Assembly: GCF_035917675.1 (NCBI RefSeq)
Contig: NZ_CP109104.1
Span: forward strand, 7,936,001-8,000,000
Source of the DNA: Streptomyces sp. NBC_01775
GTDB taxonomy: Bacteria; Actinomycetota; Actinomycetes; Streptomycetales; Streptomycetaceae
Direction: 5' to 3'
DNA length: 64,000 nucleotides
Shown here: positions 7,792-15,326 of the stretch, in pieces
Layout of the letters: each line of letters begins with the position of its first letter
Position numbering within the stretch: position 1 is the first letter of the stretch
Position numbers and translations under genes: made by a program
Notes under the pieces: generated by a model
Database searches by the model: none
The model's input: only the letters and a program-made list of their open reading frames with translations
What the model was told of the DNA's origin: nothing

Positions 7792-8988
7792 ATGGACGAC
7801 ACCGACGCGCCGATGAGTATCGGCGCCTTCGCGCGCCGGGTGGGGCTGGCTCCGAGTGCCCTGCGGTTCTACGACGACTGCGACGTGCTGCGTCCCGCCT
7901 ACGTGGACGGGGCGACGGGCTACCGCTACTACCTAGCGGGTCAGGAGGCACGCGCGGTCCTGGTGCGGCGGTTGCGCGAAGCCGGAATGCCGCTCACCGA
8001 GGCGTCGGCGGTGCTCGAAGGCAGTCACGAGGAGGCGCTGGCCGTACTGGAGGAGCACGCAGCAAGGACGCGGCGGACGGCGGCGTCGGCTCAGTCGGCG
8101 ATCGAGGAGATCCTCCGTGACATGGGGGCGTTGGGAACAGGCGCGCCTGGCGAGCGGCTGCGCACTCGTGCCGGTGTCCGTGTCCATGCCCGCGTCGGCG
8201 GCGCGGAGTTGGCCAGCGCCGTGCGGCAGGTCGCACCGGCGGTGGCCCCCGCTTCTGTGCGGGAGGAGTTCCCCGTCCTCGGCTGCGTACTGATCGAACT
8301 CGACGGCCAGGAAGTGCGTCTGGTGGCCACGGACCGCTACCGCCTGGCCGTGCGCACCCTGCGTCCCAGCTCCGTCGAGGGCGGCTCGTGCCGGGTACTG
8401 GTCGGCGCCTCGGAGATGAAGGACCTCGCCGCCTGGGCCCTGCGACTGCCCGAGGTCACTCTCGAGGTGGACGAGCGGGGCGCGCGGCTCCTCGGCGAGT
8501 GGGACACACGGGCTGTGCTCACCGTCGACGAGACGTTCCCCGACTATCAGCTGATCCTGGACGACCTGCCACCCGCCCAGCACCGGGCCATCGTGGACCG
8601 GGCCGCTCTGCGCTCGGCGCTCGTGGTCAGCGGGGAGGGCGGACCCGGTCCCGTCGTGCTGCGGACGGAAGAGGGGACGGAAGAGGGGACGGAAGACGGA
8701 ACGGGAGCGCGGCGGCTCACACTCGTGTCCACACACGAGTCCCCGCTCGTGGACCGGGGCGCGGCCAATGCCTCGCTCCCCGCCCTCTGCACGGGAGCGC
8801 CGCTGCGTATCGCGTTCGACCCGGCGGTGATGCTCGCGGCGCTCGATGCCGGTGTGGGACCCGACGTGCTGCTGGAGATCTCGTCGCCGACCCGGCCGGT
8901 CGTGGTCCGCTCCGCCGACCAGGGCAGTTTCACCACTTTGGTCATGCCGGTGCAGGACGCCCGGGCCGACGCCCCGGCCGCCACCTGA
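7792..8988 (+). CDS. MerR regulator fused to sliding-clamp-like domain
   Basis: A 398-residue fusion. Residues about 8-75 form a MerR winged helix-turn-helix (MSIGAFARRVGLAPSALRFY, GYRYY, RRLREAGMPL), and 80-112 a helical linker like the MerR dimerisation coiled coil. From about 128 on the protein resembles the DNA polymerase III beta subunit (DnaN): FPVLGCVLIELDGQEVRLVA, TDRYRLAVR, and TVDETFPDYQLIL are clamp signatures. MerR proteins normally carry small ligand-binding C-termini; here that slot is taken by a clamp-like fold, which in related proteins may bind a ligand rather than encircle DNA. A Glu/Thr/Gly-rich loop lies near residues 290-302. It probably regulates itself through the palindrome at 7760-7774. 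Confidence 0.85.
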   Translation: MDDTDAPMSIGAFARRVGLAPSALRFYDDCDVLRPAYVDGATGYRYYLAGQEARAVLVRRLREAGMPLTEASAVLEGSHEEALAVLEEHAARTRRTAASAQSAIEEILRDMGALGTGAPGERLRTRAGVRVHARVGGAELASAVRQVAPAVAPASVREEFPVLGCVLIELDGQEVRLVATDRYRLAVRTLRPSSVEGGSCRVLVGASEMKDLAAWALRLPEVTLEVDERGARLLGEWDTRAVLTVDETFPDYQLILDDLPPAQHRAIVDRAALRSALVVSGEGGPGPVVLRTEEGTEEGTEDGTGARRLTLVSTHESPLVDRGAANASLPALCTGAPLRIAFDPAVMLAALDAGVGPDVLLEISSPTRPVVVRSADQGSFTTLVMPVQDARADAPAAT

Positions 8989-9053
8989 CGTTCGCCTGGC
9001 CACGGCCACGGCCACGGCGACGACCACCGACGAGGAAGCGAGGAAGCGAGACG

Positions 9054-9728
9054 ATGGACCCCGACAACCCTGTTGTCATGCTGTGTTCCCAAGGCATGCA
9101 GGCCGAGGCCGAAGACCGGGACGCCGACGCCCGCCTTCTGTTCCAGCAGGCGTGGGAGAGCGCCCAGGACGACTACGAGGCATGTGTCGCCGCCCATTAC
9201 CTCGCCCGGCACCAGCCGACTCCCCAAGAGACCCTGCGCTGGAACCAGGAGTGCCTCACCCGCGCGGACCGGGTGGCCGACGCACGGGTCGAGGGCTTCT
9301 ACGCCTCCCTCCACCTGAACATGGCTCAGGCGTACCGGGATCTTGAAGCCTCCGATCACGCGCGGGAGCACTTCGAGCTGGCCGCCGGGCGCATTCATGA
9401 CGTACCGCCGGGGCAGTACGCCGACTGGACCCGGTTCGCCATCGCCGACGGCCTGCGCTCCACAGGCGCCGTTCCCGTCCCTGCCGCCGCCGATGATCTC
9501 CTGAAGGACCTGCTCGCCATGTTCTGCGCACGTGGCGACTTCAAGGCTCTAGGGCTGATCCTGCCCGTCTGTCTGGGGGACCTCGGTACCGAAGAGGACC
9601 ATCTCCGGCTGCTCACCGCGCTGCGCATGATCCATGCCGCCAGATGGCTTCCGGACGACGAACAGCGTCTCCTCGCCCGGGTCCTCGCCTCGCTGACCAC
9701 CGCTGATCGGACCGGAGTCAGCTCCTGA
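9054..9728 (+). CDS. TPR-like hypothetical protein
   Basis: A 224-residue soluble, mostly helical protein beginning MDPDNPVVMLCSQGMQAEAE. The stretch ARLLFQQAWESAQDDYEACV followed by AHYLARHQPTPQETLRWNQE is TPR-like and recalls Streptomyces proteins annotated as tetratricopeptide repeat proteins. It follows the MerR-clamp gene by 65 bp on the same strand and may be cotranscribed. The ATG at 9054 has GAGGAAGCGAG just upstream; the longer open frame into the preceding gene is a shadow. Function unknown. Confidence 0.75.
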   Translation: MDPDNPVVMLCSQGMQAEAEDRDADARLLFQQAWESAQDDYEACVAAHYLARHQPTPQETLRWNQECLTRADRVADARVEGFYASLHLNMAQAYRDLEASDHAREHFELAAGRIHDVPPGQYADWTRFAIADGLRSTGAVPVPAAADDLLKDLLAMFCARGDFKALGLILPVCLGDLGTEEDHLRLLTALRMIHAARWLPDDEQRLLARVLASLTTADRTGVSS

Positions 9729-9826
9729 GCGGCACGTTCCGCTTCGTCGGCGCACGGCTGCCACCCGCCGTTCATGCTCGTCCGCGCCGAGGGGGGCACG
9801 GTGGGGCGGCGGAGTCGGGGCCGGCT

Positions 9827-10183
9827 TCAGAGACGGTCGACGATGCTTGGGGGGATGAACAGGTGGCGGGCGCGGTGTTGGAGGACGAGTTGCTCGGGCA
9901 TGTGCTCCATTTCCGGGGCGGTGCACTTGGCGCACTCCGGATCCCGGGCGGGCACGTCCTCGGGGTGCTGGATGGCGATGTGCTGGCCCAGTCGCAACTG
10001 GGAGGTGACGACGGTATCGAAGGGGTCGCAGTCCACATGCGGCCCGCTGGCCTCCCGCGCGGCCTGGGCCGCCTCCGAGGCCCGCTTCATCGCCTTGTAC
10101 AGCTCCGTGCACTTGTCGCAGCCCCACATCCAGGCTGGAGGAAGAGGCCACTCATCAGCGGATTCCGGGTCCCTCGCATCCAT
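9827..10183 (-). CDS. Cysteine-motif hypothetical protein
   Basis: A 118-residue protein with two CxxC pairs (WGCDKC near residue 22 and CAKC near 82) and histidines between and after them, suggesting a bound metal such as zinc. It resembles small uncharacterised Streptomyces proteins. I chose the ATG at 10183 over the GTG at 10192 because AAGG lies 9 nt upstream of the ATG. No signal peptide. Function unknown. Confidence 0.65.
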   Translation of the reverse strand: MDARDPESADEWPLPPAWMWGCDKCTELYKAMKRASEAAQAAREASGPHVDCDPFDTVVTSQLRLGQHIAIQHPEDVPARDPECAKCTAPEMEHMPEQLVLQHRARHLFIPPSIVDRL

Positions 10184-10241
10184 GCCGACCACCTTAGCGA
10201 GGCAGCGCGGTCAGGGTTGCCCGGCCGCCGAACTTCGTTCT

Positions 10242-10313
10242 GAACCGCGTGGCCTGACCGCATCGGCCGAGCCGCGTGGCCTGACCGCGTCGACCGAGCC
10301 GTGTGGCCTGGCC
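10242..10313. repeat. 27-bp tandem repeat, about 2.7 copies
   Basis: Units at 10242-10268, 10269-10295 and 10296-10313 share a GAxCCGxGTGGCCTGaCC core with few mismatches. The period is a multiple of three, but no convincing gene covers it. Confidence 0.8.
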
Positions 10314-10374
10314 TCCGCGGTCTGAACCCCAAGGTCCGCTGCCGGGCACAAGATCCACGGAAAGAGACCGCTCC

Positions 10375-10527
10375 TCAACCGTCGCTCTCCGCCTCCCGGC
10401 TGAGCTGATTGTTGTGGTCGATCTCCGACATGTGCTCCTCCGCCCACGCCCGCACCATGGCGAGGGGCTGCTCCAGCGAGAGGCCCAGCGCGGTGAGCCG
10501 GTAGTGGACGCCGGACCGCGGCGCGGC
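10375..10527 (-). pseudogene. HxlR-family regulator, 3' remnant
   Basis: The minus-strand frame ending at the TGA at 10377-10375 reads about 50 codons resembling the C-terminal wing and last helix of HxlR regulators (YRLTALGLSLEQPLAMVRAW followed by AEEHMSEID). The N-terminal helix-turn-helix and start are absent. The fragment begins abruptly near 10527, a few bases from another truncated gene on the opposite strand, so it marks a deletion that removed the 5' ends of a divergent gene pair. Confidence 0.75.
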
Positions 10528-10532
10528 AGCCG

Positions 10533-10796
10533 GTGCTCAGCTCGGGGCACCCGGCATGGCTGCGCCGTCGCCTGGCCGGCCGTGCCTCGGCCGCCGGAGG
10601 GGTGGGCGTGGGCGCCTCCATCACCGAGGAGCTGCACACGATGTGGAACGGCAACAAGCACATACAGCTGGAACAGCGCAGGGTGGACATGACCTTGCAG
10701 GACAACGAACACGACGGCGCCCCGCCTCGCACGGGCATCGACCTGGACAAGGGCACAGGGCTGATACGCAGGGGCGGCTGGGCGCCCGGCCCTTGA
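10533..10796 (+). pseudogene. DUF6191-like protein, 3' remnant
   Basis: The frame from 10533 ends in QLEQRRVDMTLQDNEHDGAP, PRTGIDLDKGTGLIRR, matching the C-terminus of small Streptomyces membrane proteins of the DUF6191 type (pattern LEQRxVxLxLRDxExDGAPPxxxxDLDxGxxxIR). Those proteins begin with a hydrophobic helix that is missing here. The GTG at 10533 has no ribosome binding site. I read it as a truncated relic joined to the HxlR remnant, though residual expression cannot be excluded. Confidence 0.65.
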
Positions 10797-10830
10797 CCGG
10801 CCGGAGACCGTTTCAGGCGCCGACGCCCGC

Positions 10831-11754
10831 TCACTGGAGAGCGGCGTCCACGCGGGAAGGGCCGCCGGCTTTCGTGGTGAAGTGGTGGGCCATGGCCACG
10901 AAAGCGTGGGCGAGAGGGTTCTCGCGGTGGGTGAGCCATAGGGCCGCGTACTCGAAGGGCGCCGCGTCCCTGAAGGGTACGGCGGTGAGGCCGCGGCGGG
11001 CGTGCTCGCGGGCGCCTGCCTCCGCCACGGGGACCACGCCCTTGCCCATGCGGACGAGGGCCAGCGCGTCCTCCCAGTGCATGATGGCCTGACCTCGCGG
11101 TATGGGCCGGCCCGAGGGCGTCTGCCGGGGCACGTGGTAGTCGATCCAGTAGTCGGGCACCGGGCCGCCGACCGTGAGCATCGTCGTCCCGCCGAGGTCC
11201 TCCAGGCTGACGGAGCTTCGGTCGGCGAGGTGGTGCGACGCGGGGACGAACAGCATCCGGGGCTGGGAGACCAGCACCGGGCCGGTGGTGATGTCCGGCT
11301 CCCGCACCGGGGTTTCCGTCACCTGGAAGTCGATCTCCTCGCCACGCAGCCCGCCGAACGGGTCGGACAGCGGCAGGGCCTGCACCTCGACCCGTACCTC
11401 CGGGTGGATCTCGCAGAACTCCTCCGCCACCCTCAGCAGCAGATGCCCGGTGAACGGCGCGGAGAAGCCGATGCGCAGGGTGCCGGTGATCCCCCGGGCG
11501 GCTGCTGTCGCCCGCGCGATCTCCTCCTGGATGGTCCGGTACGCCGGAGCGATGCCCACGTTGAGCCGCTCGCCGATGGCGGTCAGCGCGACCCTGCGGC
11601 TGGTGCGGTCGAACAGCCGGGCGCCGATGCGCCGCTCCAGGCGGGCGATCGTCTGGCTGACGCGCCCCTGGGACACTCCCACCCGCTCCGCCGTGCGGCC
11701 GAAATGCAACTCCTCGGCCAGCGCGAGGAAGATCTCCATTTCCTGTCGTTCCAT
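10831..11754 (-). CDS. LysR-family transcriptional regulator
   Basis: A 307-residue LysR protein, the usual length. Its N-terminal winged helix-turn-helix is clear (LALAEELHFGRTAERVGVSQ, then RVSQTIARLERRIGARLF), followed by the two-lobed co-inducer domain. The ATG at 11754 has GAGGTGGGG upstream. It is divergent from the metallo-beta-lactamase-fold gene at 11868 with 113 bp between start codons, which suggests it activates that gene. The inducer is unknown. Confidence 0.9.
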   Translation of the reverse strand: MERQEMEIFLALAEELHFGRTAERVGVSQGRVSQTIARLERRIGARLFDRTSRRVALTAIGERLNVGIAPAYRTIQEEIARATAAARGITGTLRIGFSAPFTGHLLLRVAEEFCEIHPEVRVEVQALPLSDPFGGLRGEEIDFQVTETPVREPDITTGPVLVSQPRMLFVPASHHLADRSSVSLEDLGGTTMLTVGGPVPDYWIDYHVPRQTPSGRPIPRGQAIMHWEDALALVRMGKGVVPVAEAGAREHARRGLTAVPFRDAAPFEYAALWLTHRENPLAHAFVAMAHHFTTKAGGPSRVDAALQ

Positions 11755-11867
11755 TGCCCCACCTCGGATCATTAGCCCAGCGGATGGATCCTTGCACACG
11801 TCGTTCTTGTTGCCGCGCGGCCGGTCCCCGACCTTGGTGGCTGACGCCGCACAAGGGGAGCAGAGAC

Positions 11868-12764
11868 GTGAACGAGACGGTCGACCATGACGGGGCACGG
11901 CTGCGCAGACCGTCCGCCGTCAGCTCCCTCCACCTGGGCGCGACGAGGGTCAGCTACGTGCCCGACGGAGTGGTGCAGCTGCGTCCGCGCGGCTGGCTGC
12001 CGTCCGCGACGGAGCGGCACTGGGCCGAGTACGCCGACCACCTCAACGACACCGGCCATCTGGTCGCCGGTATCGGCGGGCTCCTGGTGGAGCGCGGCGA
12101 GCGGGCGCTGCTGATCGACACCGGCTTCGGCCCCACCTACGTACCCGAGGAACCGGACCACCCGCTGACCGGCGCCATCCACGGTGGCGCTCTCCTGGAC
12201 AACCTGGCCCGGCTCGGCCGCGACCCGGCGGAGATCGAAGCCGTGGCCTTCACCCACCTCCACACCGACCATGTGGGCTGGGCCTGCCGGCAGCCGCAGG
12301 CGTTCACCGCCGCGACGTTCTTCGTCCCCGCGGCGGAGTGGAACGGCCGCCGTCGTGGGGACGCGGGCGGGGCGGTGGCCGGGCGTGAGGTCACTCCCGC
12401 GCTGCTCGACCGGCTCGCGCCCCGGCTGCGGCTGGTGCGCGCCGGTGAGGAGATCTTTCCCGGCGTACGGGTCACGTCCCTGCCGGGGCACACCGCCGGG
12501 CACGCCGGCTACACCGTCAGCTCCGGCGGACAGCGTCTGATCGCGTTCGGCGACCTGCTGCACTCGCCGTTGCAGATCCGGCACCCGGAATGGCCGGCCC
12601 CGCCCGACCGCGATCCGGGCCAGGCCGCCGATCACCGCAGACGGCTTGTCAACGAGCTGACGCGTACCGACACGCTCGGCTTCGGACTCCACTTCCCCGA
12701 CGTGGTGTTCGGGCGCGCGCGGTGCGGTGCGAGCGGTGCTGCCGTCTGGCACCCCGAGCTCTGA
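11868..12764 (+). CDS. Metallo-beta-lactamase-fold hydrolase
   Basis: A 298-residue MBL-fold protein with the metal-binding HLHTDH motif at residues 130-135, a second His in GHTAGHAGY, and the conserved Asp in AFGDLLHSP. This arrangement fits lactonase/glyoxalase-II-like hydrolases. No signal peptide. The GTG at 11868 is preceded by AAGGGGAG (11852-11859). It is paired with the divergent LysR regulator. The substrate may be an acyl-homoserine-lactone-like lactone or another ester; this cannot be settled from sequence. Confidence 0.85.
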   Translation: MNETVDHDGARLRRPSAVSSLHLGATRVSYVPDGVVQLRPRGWLPSATERHWAEYADHLNDTGHLVAGIGGLLVERGERALLIDTGFGPTYVPEEPDHPLTGAIHGGALLDNLARLGRDPAEIEAVAFTHLHTDHVGWACRQPQAFTAATFFVPAAEWNGRRRGDAGGAVAGREVTPALLDRLAPRLRLVRAGEEIFPGVRVTSLPGHTAGHAGYTVSSGGQRLIAFGDLLHSPLQIRHPEWPAPPDRDPGQAADHRRRLVNELTRTDTLGFGLHFPDVVFGRARCGASGAAVWHPEL

Positions 12765-12833
12765 AGCCGTCGTGGCTGCCGAAGCCGAAGCCGTGAGCGT
12801 ATCCGTAGCCGAATAAGAAAGGTTGCCCACTTC

Positions 12834-14174
12834 ATGACTGCTGTTCCACGTGCCGGTCATCCGGGTGCGGAGGGGGAAGCGCGGGCGCGACGGCTCGATC
12901 CCGGGGCGTTGCCGGAAGGGCTGACCCATGAGCCGAGCCGACGGTTCCTGGTGGAGGAAGGCCTGCCCCTGGCGGCGGCCGAGCTGGAATTCACCGGCAT
13001 CCGCGACGGGCGATGCGGGACGCCGGCCACCCGCGGCGCGGGAGCCCGCATGCTCGTTCTCGGAGAGTCCGCGCAGGACGACGCGCGCCTGGTGCTCGAC
13101 GGGGCGAGGGGCACCGTGCTTCTGGTGGCAGGGGAAGGCGACGAGGCGCGCCACGACCTCATCGCCTCCAGCCTCCCCCAACTGGCAAAAATGGCACAGG
13201 AGATCGAGGCGGTCTCCCGCTCCCCCCGCCAGGAGCCGGTGGGGGAGGAGCGGCGGGGGCTGGCCGTCCTGGCCGAAGTGCGGAGCGACGCCGAAGGACG
13301 GCTGCGACGTATCGACCCGGAGGTCTACGCCCGTGGCCCGGCGTCCCGTGCGGGCGCGCCCGGTGCGGGCGCAGCCGTGGGAGGCGGAGACGGGAGCGGA
13401 TCCGAGAGCGGATCGGTGGGAGACGGATCCGATGAAGGCGCAGGCCGGGGAGGCGCGGCTGCTCACTGGAGCACGGCGCTGCTGCTGCGGACCCTGCACT
13501 GGGCCGCCCGCCCCGGCGGCCCCGGCGAACTCGCCTACGCCCTGGAGCCCGGCCTGGTCGCGGAGGCCGCCGAGGACGGCCGGGTGCGCCGGTTCGAGGA
13601 CTGGGAGCTTCCCCGCAGCCTCACCCACGGCCCCACGCGCCGTCTGCTCACCGAGGTCGGACTGCCCTACGACGCCGACCTCTTCGCCCTCCAGGACGGC
13701 CCCCTGGACACCATGGCCGAGGTCCACCTCGACTGCTTCCCCGAGCAGGCGAACCCGGCGACCGGAGCCGCCCGGACCGCGGTGCTCCCGTACACCCGGC
13801 GCGGCTCCCAGCGGGACTTCCTCGCTGTCGGCTGGTGGGCGCTGGACCTGGCCGTCGCGCTCGACGGCACCACCGGGCGGGTGGAGCTGCCCGACTGGTA
13901 CGACGAGGGCAGCCCGGCCCGCTATCTCCACCAGGATCTGTCTGCCCTGCTCTACGCCTGCTGGACGTACAAGCGGATACGCACCGAATGGGAACGGTGG
14001 GACCCGCACGCGGGCGGGCAGCCGGGCCCCTGGCGGGTGTTCTGCCCCCGGCGTCCGCTGGCCCACCGCGTCGCCGACCTGATCAAAGCCGTCGACCCGC
14101 CCGCCTTCGCCACCTCCGACCACTCCTGGCAGCACCTCGCCGCGGCGCGCAACCACACCGGCGGCCTGCTGTGA
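12834..14174 (+). CDS. Two-domain SUKH-4-like immunity protein
   Basis: A 446-residue protein built from two related halves. The first begins at residue 26 (LPEGLTHEPSRRFLVEEGLP) and the second at 259 (LPRSLTHGPTRRLLTEVGLP); each continues like a SUKH-4 domain. They are joined by a Gly/Ser/Asp-rich linker near residues 182-206. SUKH domains are immunity or toxin-neutralising folds associated with polymorphic toxins, and are sometimes found as orphan genes. No toxin gene is adjacent. A purine-rich AAGAAAGG precedes the ATG, and a perfect 9-bp hairpin follows the stop. Confidence 0.75.
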   Translation: MTAVPRAGHPGAEGEARARRLDPGALPEGLTHEPSRRFLVEEGLPLAAAELEFTGIRDGRCGTPATRGAGARMLVLGESAQDDARLVLDGARGTVLLVAGEGDEARHDLIASSLPQLAKMAQEIEAVSRSPRQEPVGEERRGLAVLAEVRSDAEGRLRRIDPEVYARGPASRAGAPGAGAAVGGGDGSGSESGSVGDGSDEGAGRGGAAAHWSTALLLRTLHWAARPGGPGELAYALEPGLVAEAAEDGRVRRFEDWELPRSLTHGPTRRLLTEVGLPYDADLFALQDGPLDTMAEVHLDCFPEQANPATGAARTAVLPYTRRGSQRDFLAVGWWALDLAVALDGTTGRVELPDWYDEGSPARYLHQDLSALLYACWTYKRIRTEWERWDPHAGGQPGPWRVFCPRRPLAHRVADLIKAVDPPAFATSDHSWQHLAAARNHTGGLL

Positions 14175-14204
14175 CCTCGACCGGCCACAGCCCTCCGGCA
14201 GGCC

Positions 14205-14226
14205 GGGTGGAGAGACTTCTCCACCC
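14205..14226 (+). terminator. Hairpin terminator after SUKH-like gene
   Basis: GGGTGGAGA (14205-14213) pairs perfectly with TCTCCACCC (14218-14226) around a 4-nt loop, about 30 bp after the stop codon. Confidence 0.75.
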
Positions 14227-14323
14227 GAAGATACGGCGCTGACCAGGCGATGGCTGTTCGGCGAACCCGCCGAGGGCAAGCGGCTGCCGGGTCCGGCTCG
14301 GGGCGGGCGCGGAGCGCCCCCGC

Positions 14324-14411
14324 TCACGGCCCCGGGCGGCGGACGGCGTCCATCAGCAGGTCGAGCATGCGGGCCAACTGCTCTCGCCCGCCCTCCAACG
14401 AGGCCGCGGCG
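14324..14411 (-). pseudogene. TetR-family regulator, 3' remnant
   Basis: The minus-strand frame ending at the TGA at 14326-14324 reads FAAASLEGGREQLARMLDLL then MDAVRRPGP. This looks like the last helix of a TetR ligand-binding domain. Nothing of the DNA-binding domain remains. The fragment stops where an aldo/keto reductase remnant begins on the other strand. Confidence 0.55.
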
Positions 14412-14609
14412 AAGAGGATCGCCGCCACCCTGGACGCCACCCCCGCCCAGGTGGCCCTCGCCTGGCTGCTGGCGCACTACGCCGGCACCCTGCTGATCCC
14501 CGGCACCGCCAACCCGTCCCACCTCTCCGAGAACCTGGCGGCGGGCAGCGTCCGGCTACCGTCTGAGGCCCTCGCGGAGCTGAACGGGGTTGCGGGGGAA
14601 GGCGGCTGA
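14400..14609 (+). pseudogene. Aldo/keto reductase, 3' remnant
   Basis: About 69 codons starting near 14400 match the C-terminus of an aldo/keto reductase: TPAQVALAWLLAHYAGTLLI, then PGTANPSHLSENLAA, the NADPH-binding end of the barrel. The catalytic Asp-Tyr-Lys-His part is missing. The fragment abuts a truncated TetR remnant on the opposite strand, so a former divergent regulator-reductase pair has lost its middle. Confidence 0.75.
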
Positions 14610-14620
14610 GGGCGGGCCCC

Positions 14621-15181
14621 TCACTGCCGTGGGCTGATCCCCGCCACTGTCAGGCGCAGCAGCCGGTCGGCCTCCGTGGACGGGTCCGGGTGGTGTTCCG
14701 TGGCCAGGACCAGGCCGGCGATCAGGGTGAGCAGGTCGGAGATGGTGACGTCGGGGGTCACCGCGCCCGCGTCGGCGGCGCGGCGCAGCAGTGCGGTACC
14801 CGCCTCGTCGAGCCTGGTGGAGCAGGCGTTCATGTCGTGCTCGTCCGCCAGGGAGTCCTGGGTCAGGCAGACGGCCAGGCCTCGCGCGCAGGCCGCGTAC
14901 ACGGTGAGCGCTCTCAGCCATTCCAGGAGCGCGGCCCGCGGGTCCTCCGCCCCCTCCAGCTCGCGGGCGTGGGCGCACAGCGTTTCGATGCGCTCGCGGA
15001 AGACGGCCTCCAGCAGCGCACTCCGACTGGGGAAGTGGCGGCGCACGGTGGCCGAGCCGACCCCCGCCGTGCGGGCGATCTGTTCCAAGGAGGCGTCGGC
15101 GCCGTGTGCCGCGACCTCCTCCTCGGCCACGGCGAGGATGCGCGCGTAGTTGCGCCGGGCGTCCGCACGCTGCGCGGGCAT
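14621..15181 (-). CDS. TetR-family transcriptional regulator
   Basis: A 186-residue TetR protein with the N-terminal helix-turn-helix (ASLEQIARTAGVGSATVRRH, FPSRSALLEAVF) and a helical ligand-binding domain. A strong GGAGGT lies upstream of the ATG at 15181. It is divergent from the NmrA-like gene at 15327; the 145-bp gap holds a repeated GC-rich motif that may be its operator. The ligand is unknown. Confidence 0.9.
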   Translation of the reverse strand: MPAQRADARRNYARILAVAEEEVAAHGADASLEQIARTAGVGSATVRRHFPSRSALLEAVFRERIETLCAHARELEGAEDPRAALLEWLRALTVYAACARGLAVCLTQDSLADEHDMNACSTRLDEAGTALLRRAADAGAVTPDVTISDLLTLIAGLVLATEHHPDPSTEADRLLRLTVAGISPRQ

Positions 15182-15201
15182 GGCGTCACCTCCGAGGTTG
15201 C

Positions 15202-15251
15202 TAAGTGGCGGGGCCCTCCGTATCGTACCGGAGCAGTAAGTGGCGGGCCCC
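15202..15251. promoter_or_regulatory. Direct repeats between tetR and nmrA-like gene
   Basis: TAAGTGGCGGGGCCC (15202-15216) and TAAGTGGCGGGCCCC (15237-15251) repeat 35 bp apart, about three to four helical turns. Between them lies an imperfect palindrome with CTCCG and CGGAG arms. Placement between divergent genes suggests operators for the TetR protein. Confidence 0.45.
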
Positions 15252-15326
15252 GCCGTTTAATGGGCGCACGCCATGTATCGGCGCGCGCACGCCCCGTTCG
15301 GCGCGCGCCATTTGAGGAGGAGCACC

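Noticed and set aside
11772..14522. 916-codon minus-strand frame opposite the MBL and SUKH genes
   Set aside because: Shadow of two genes with clear motifs on the plus strand.
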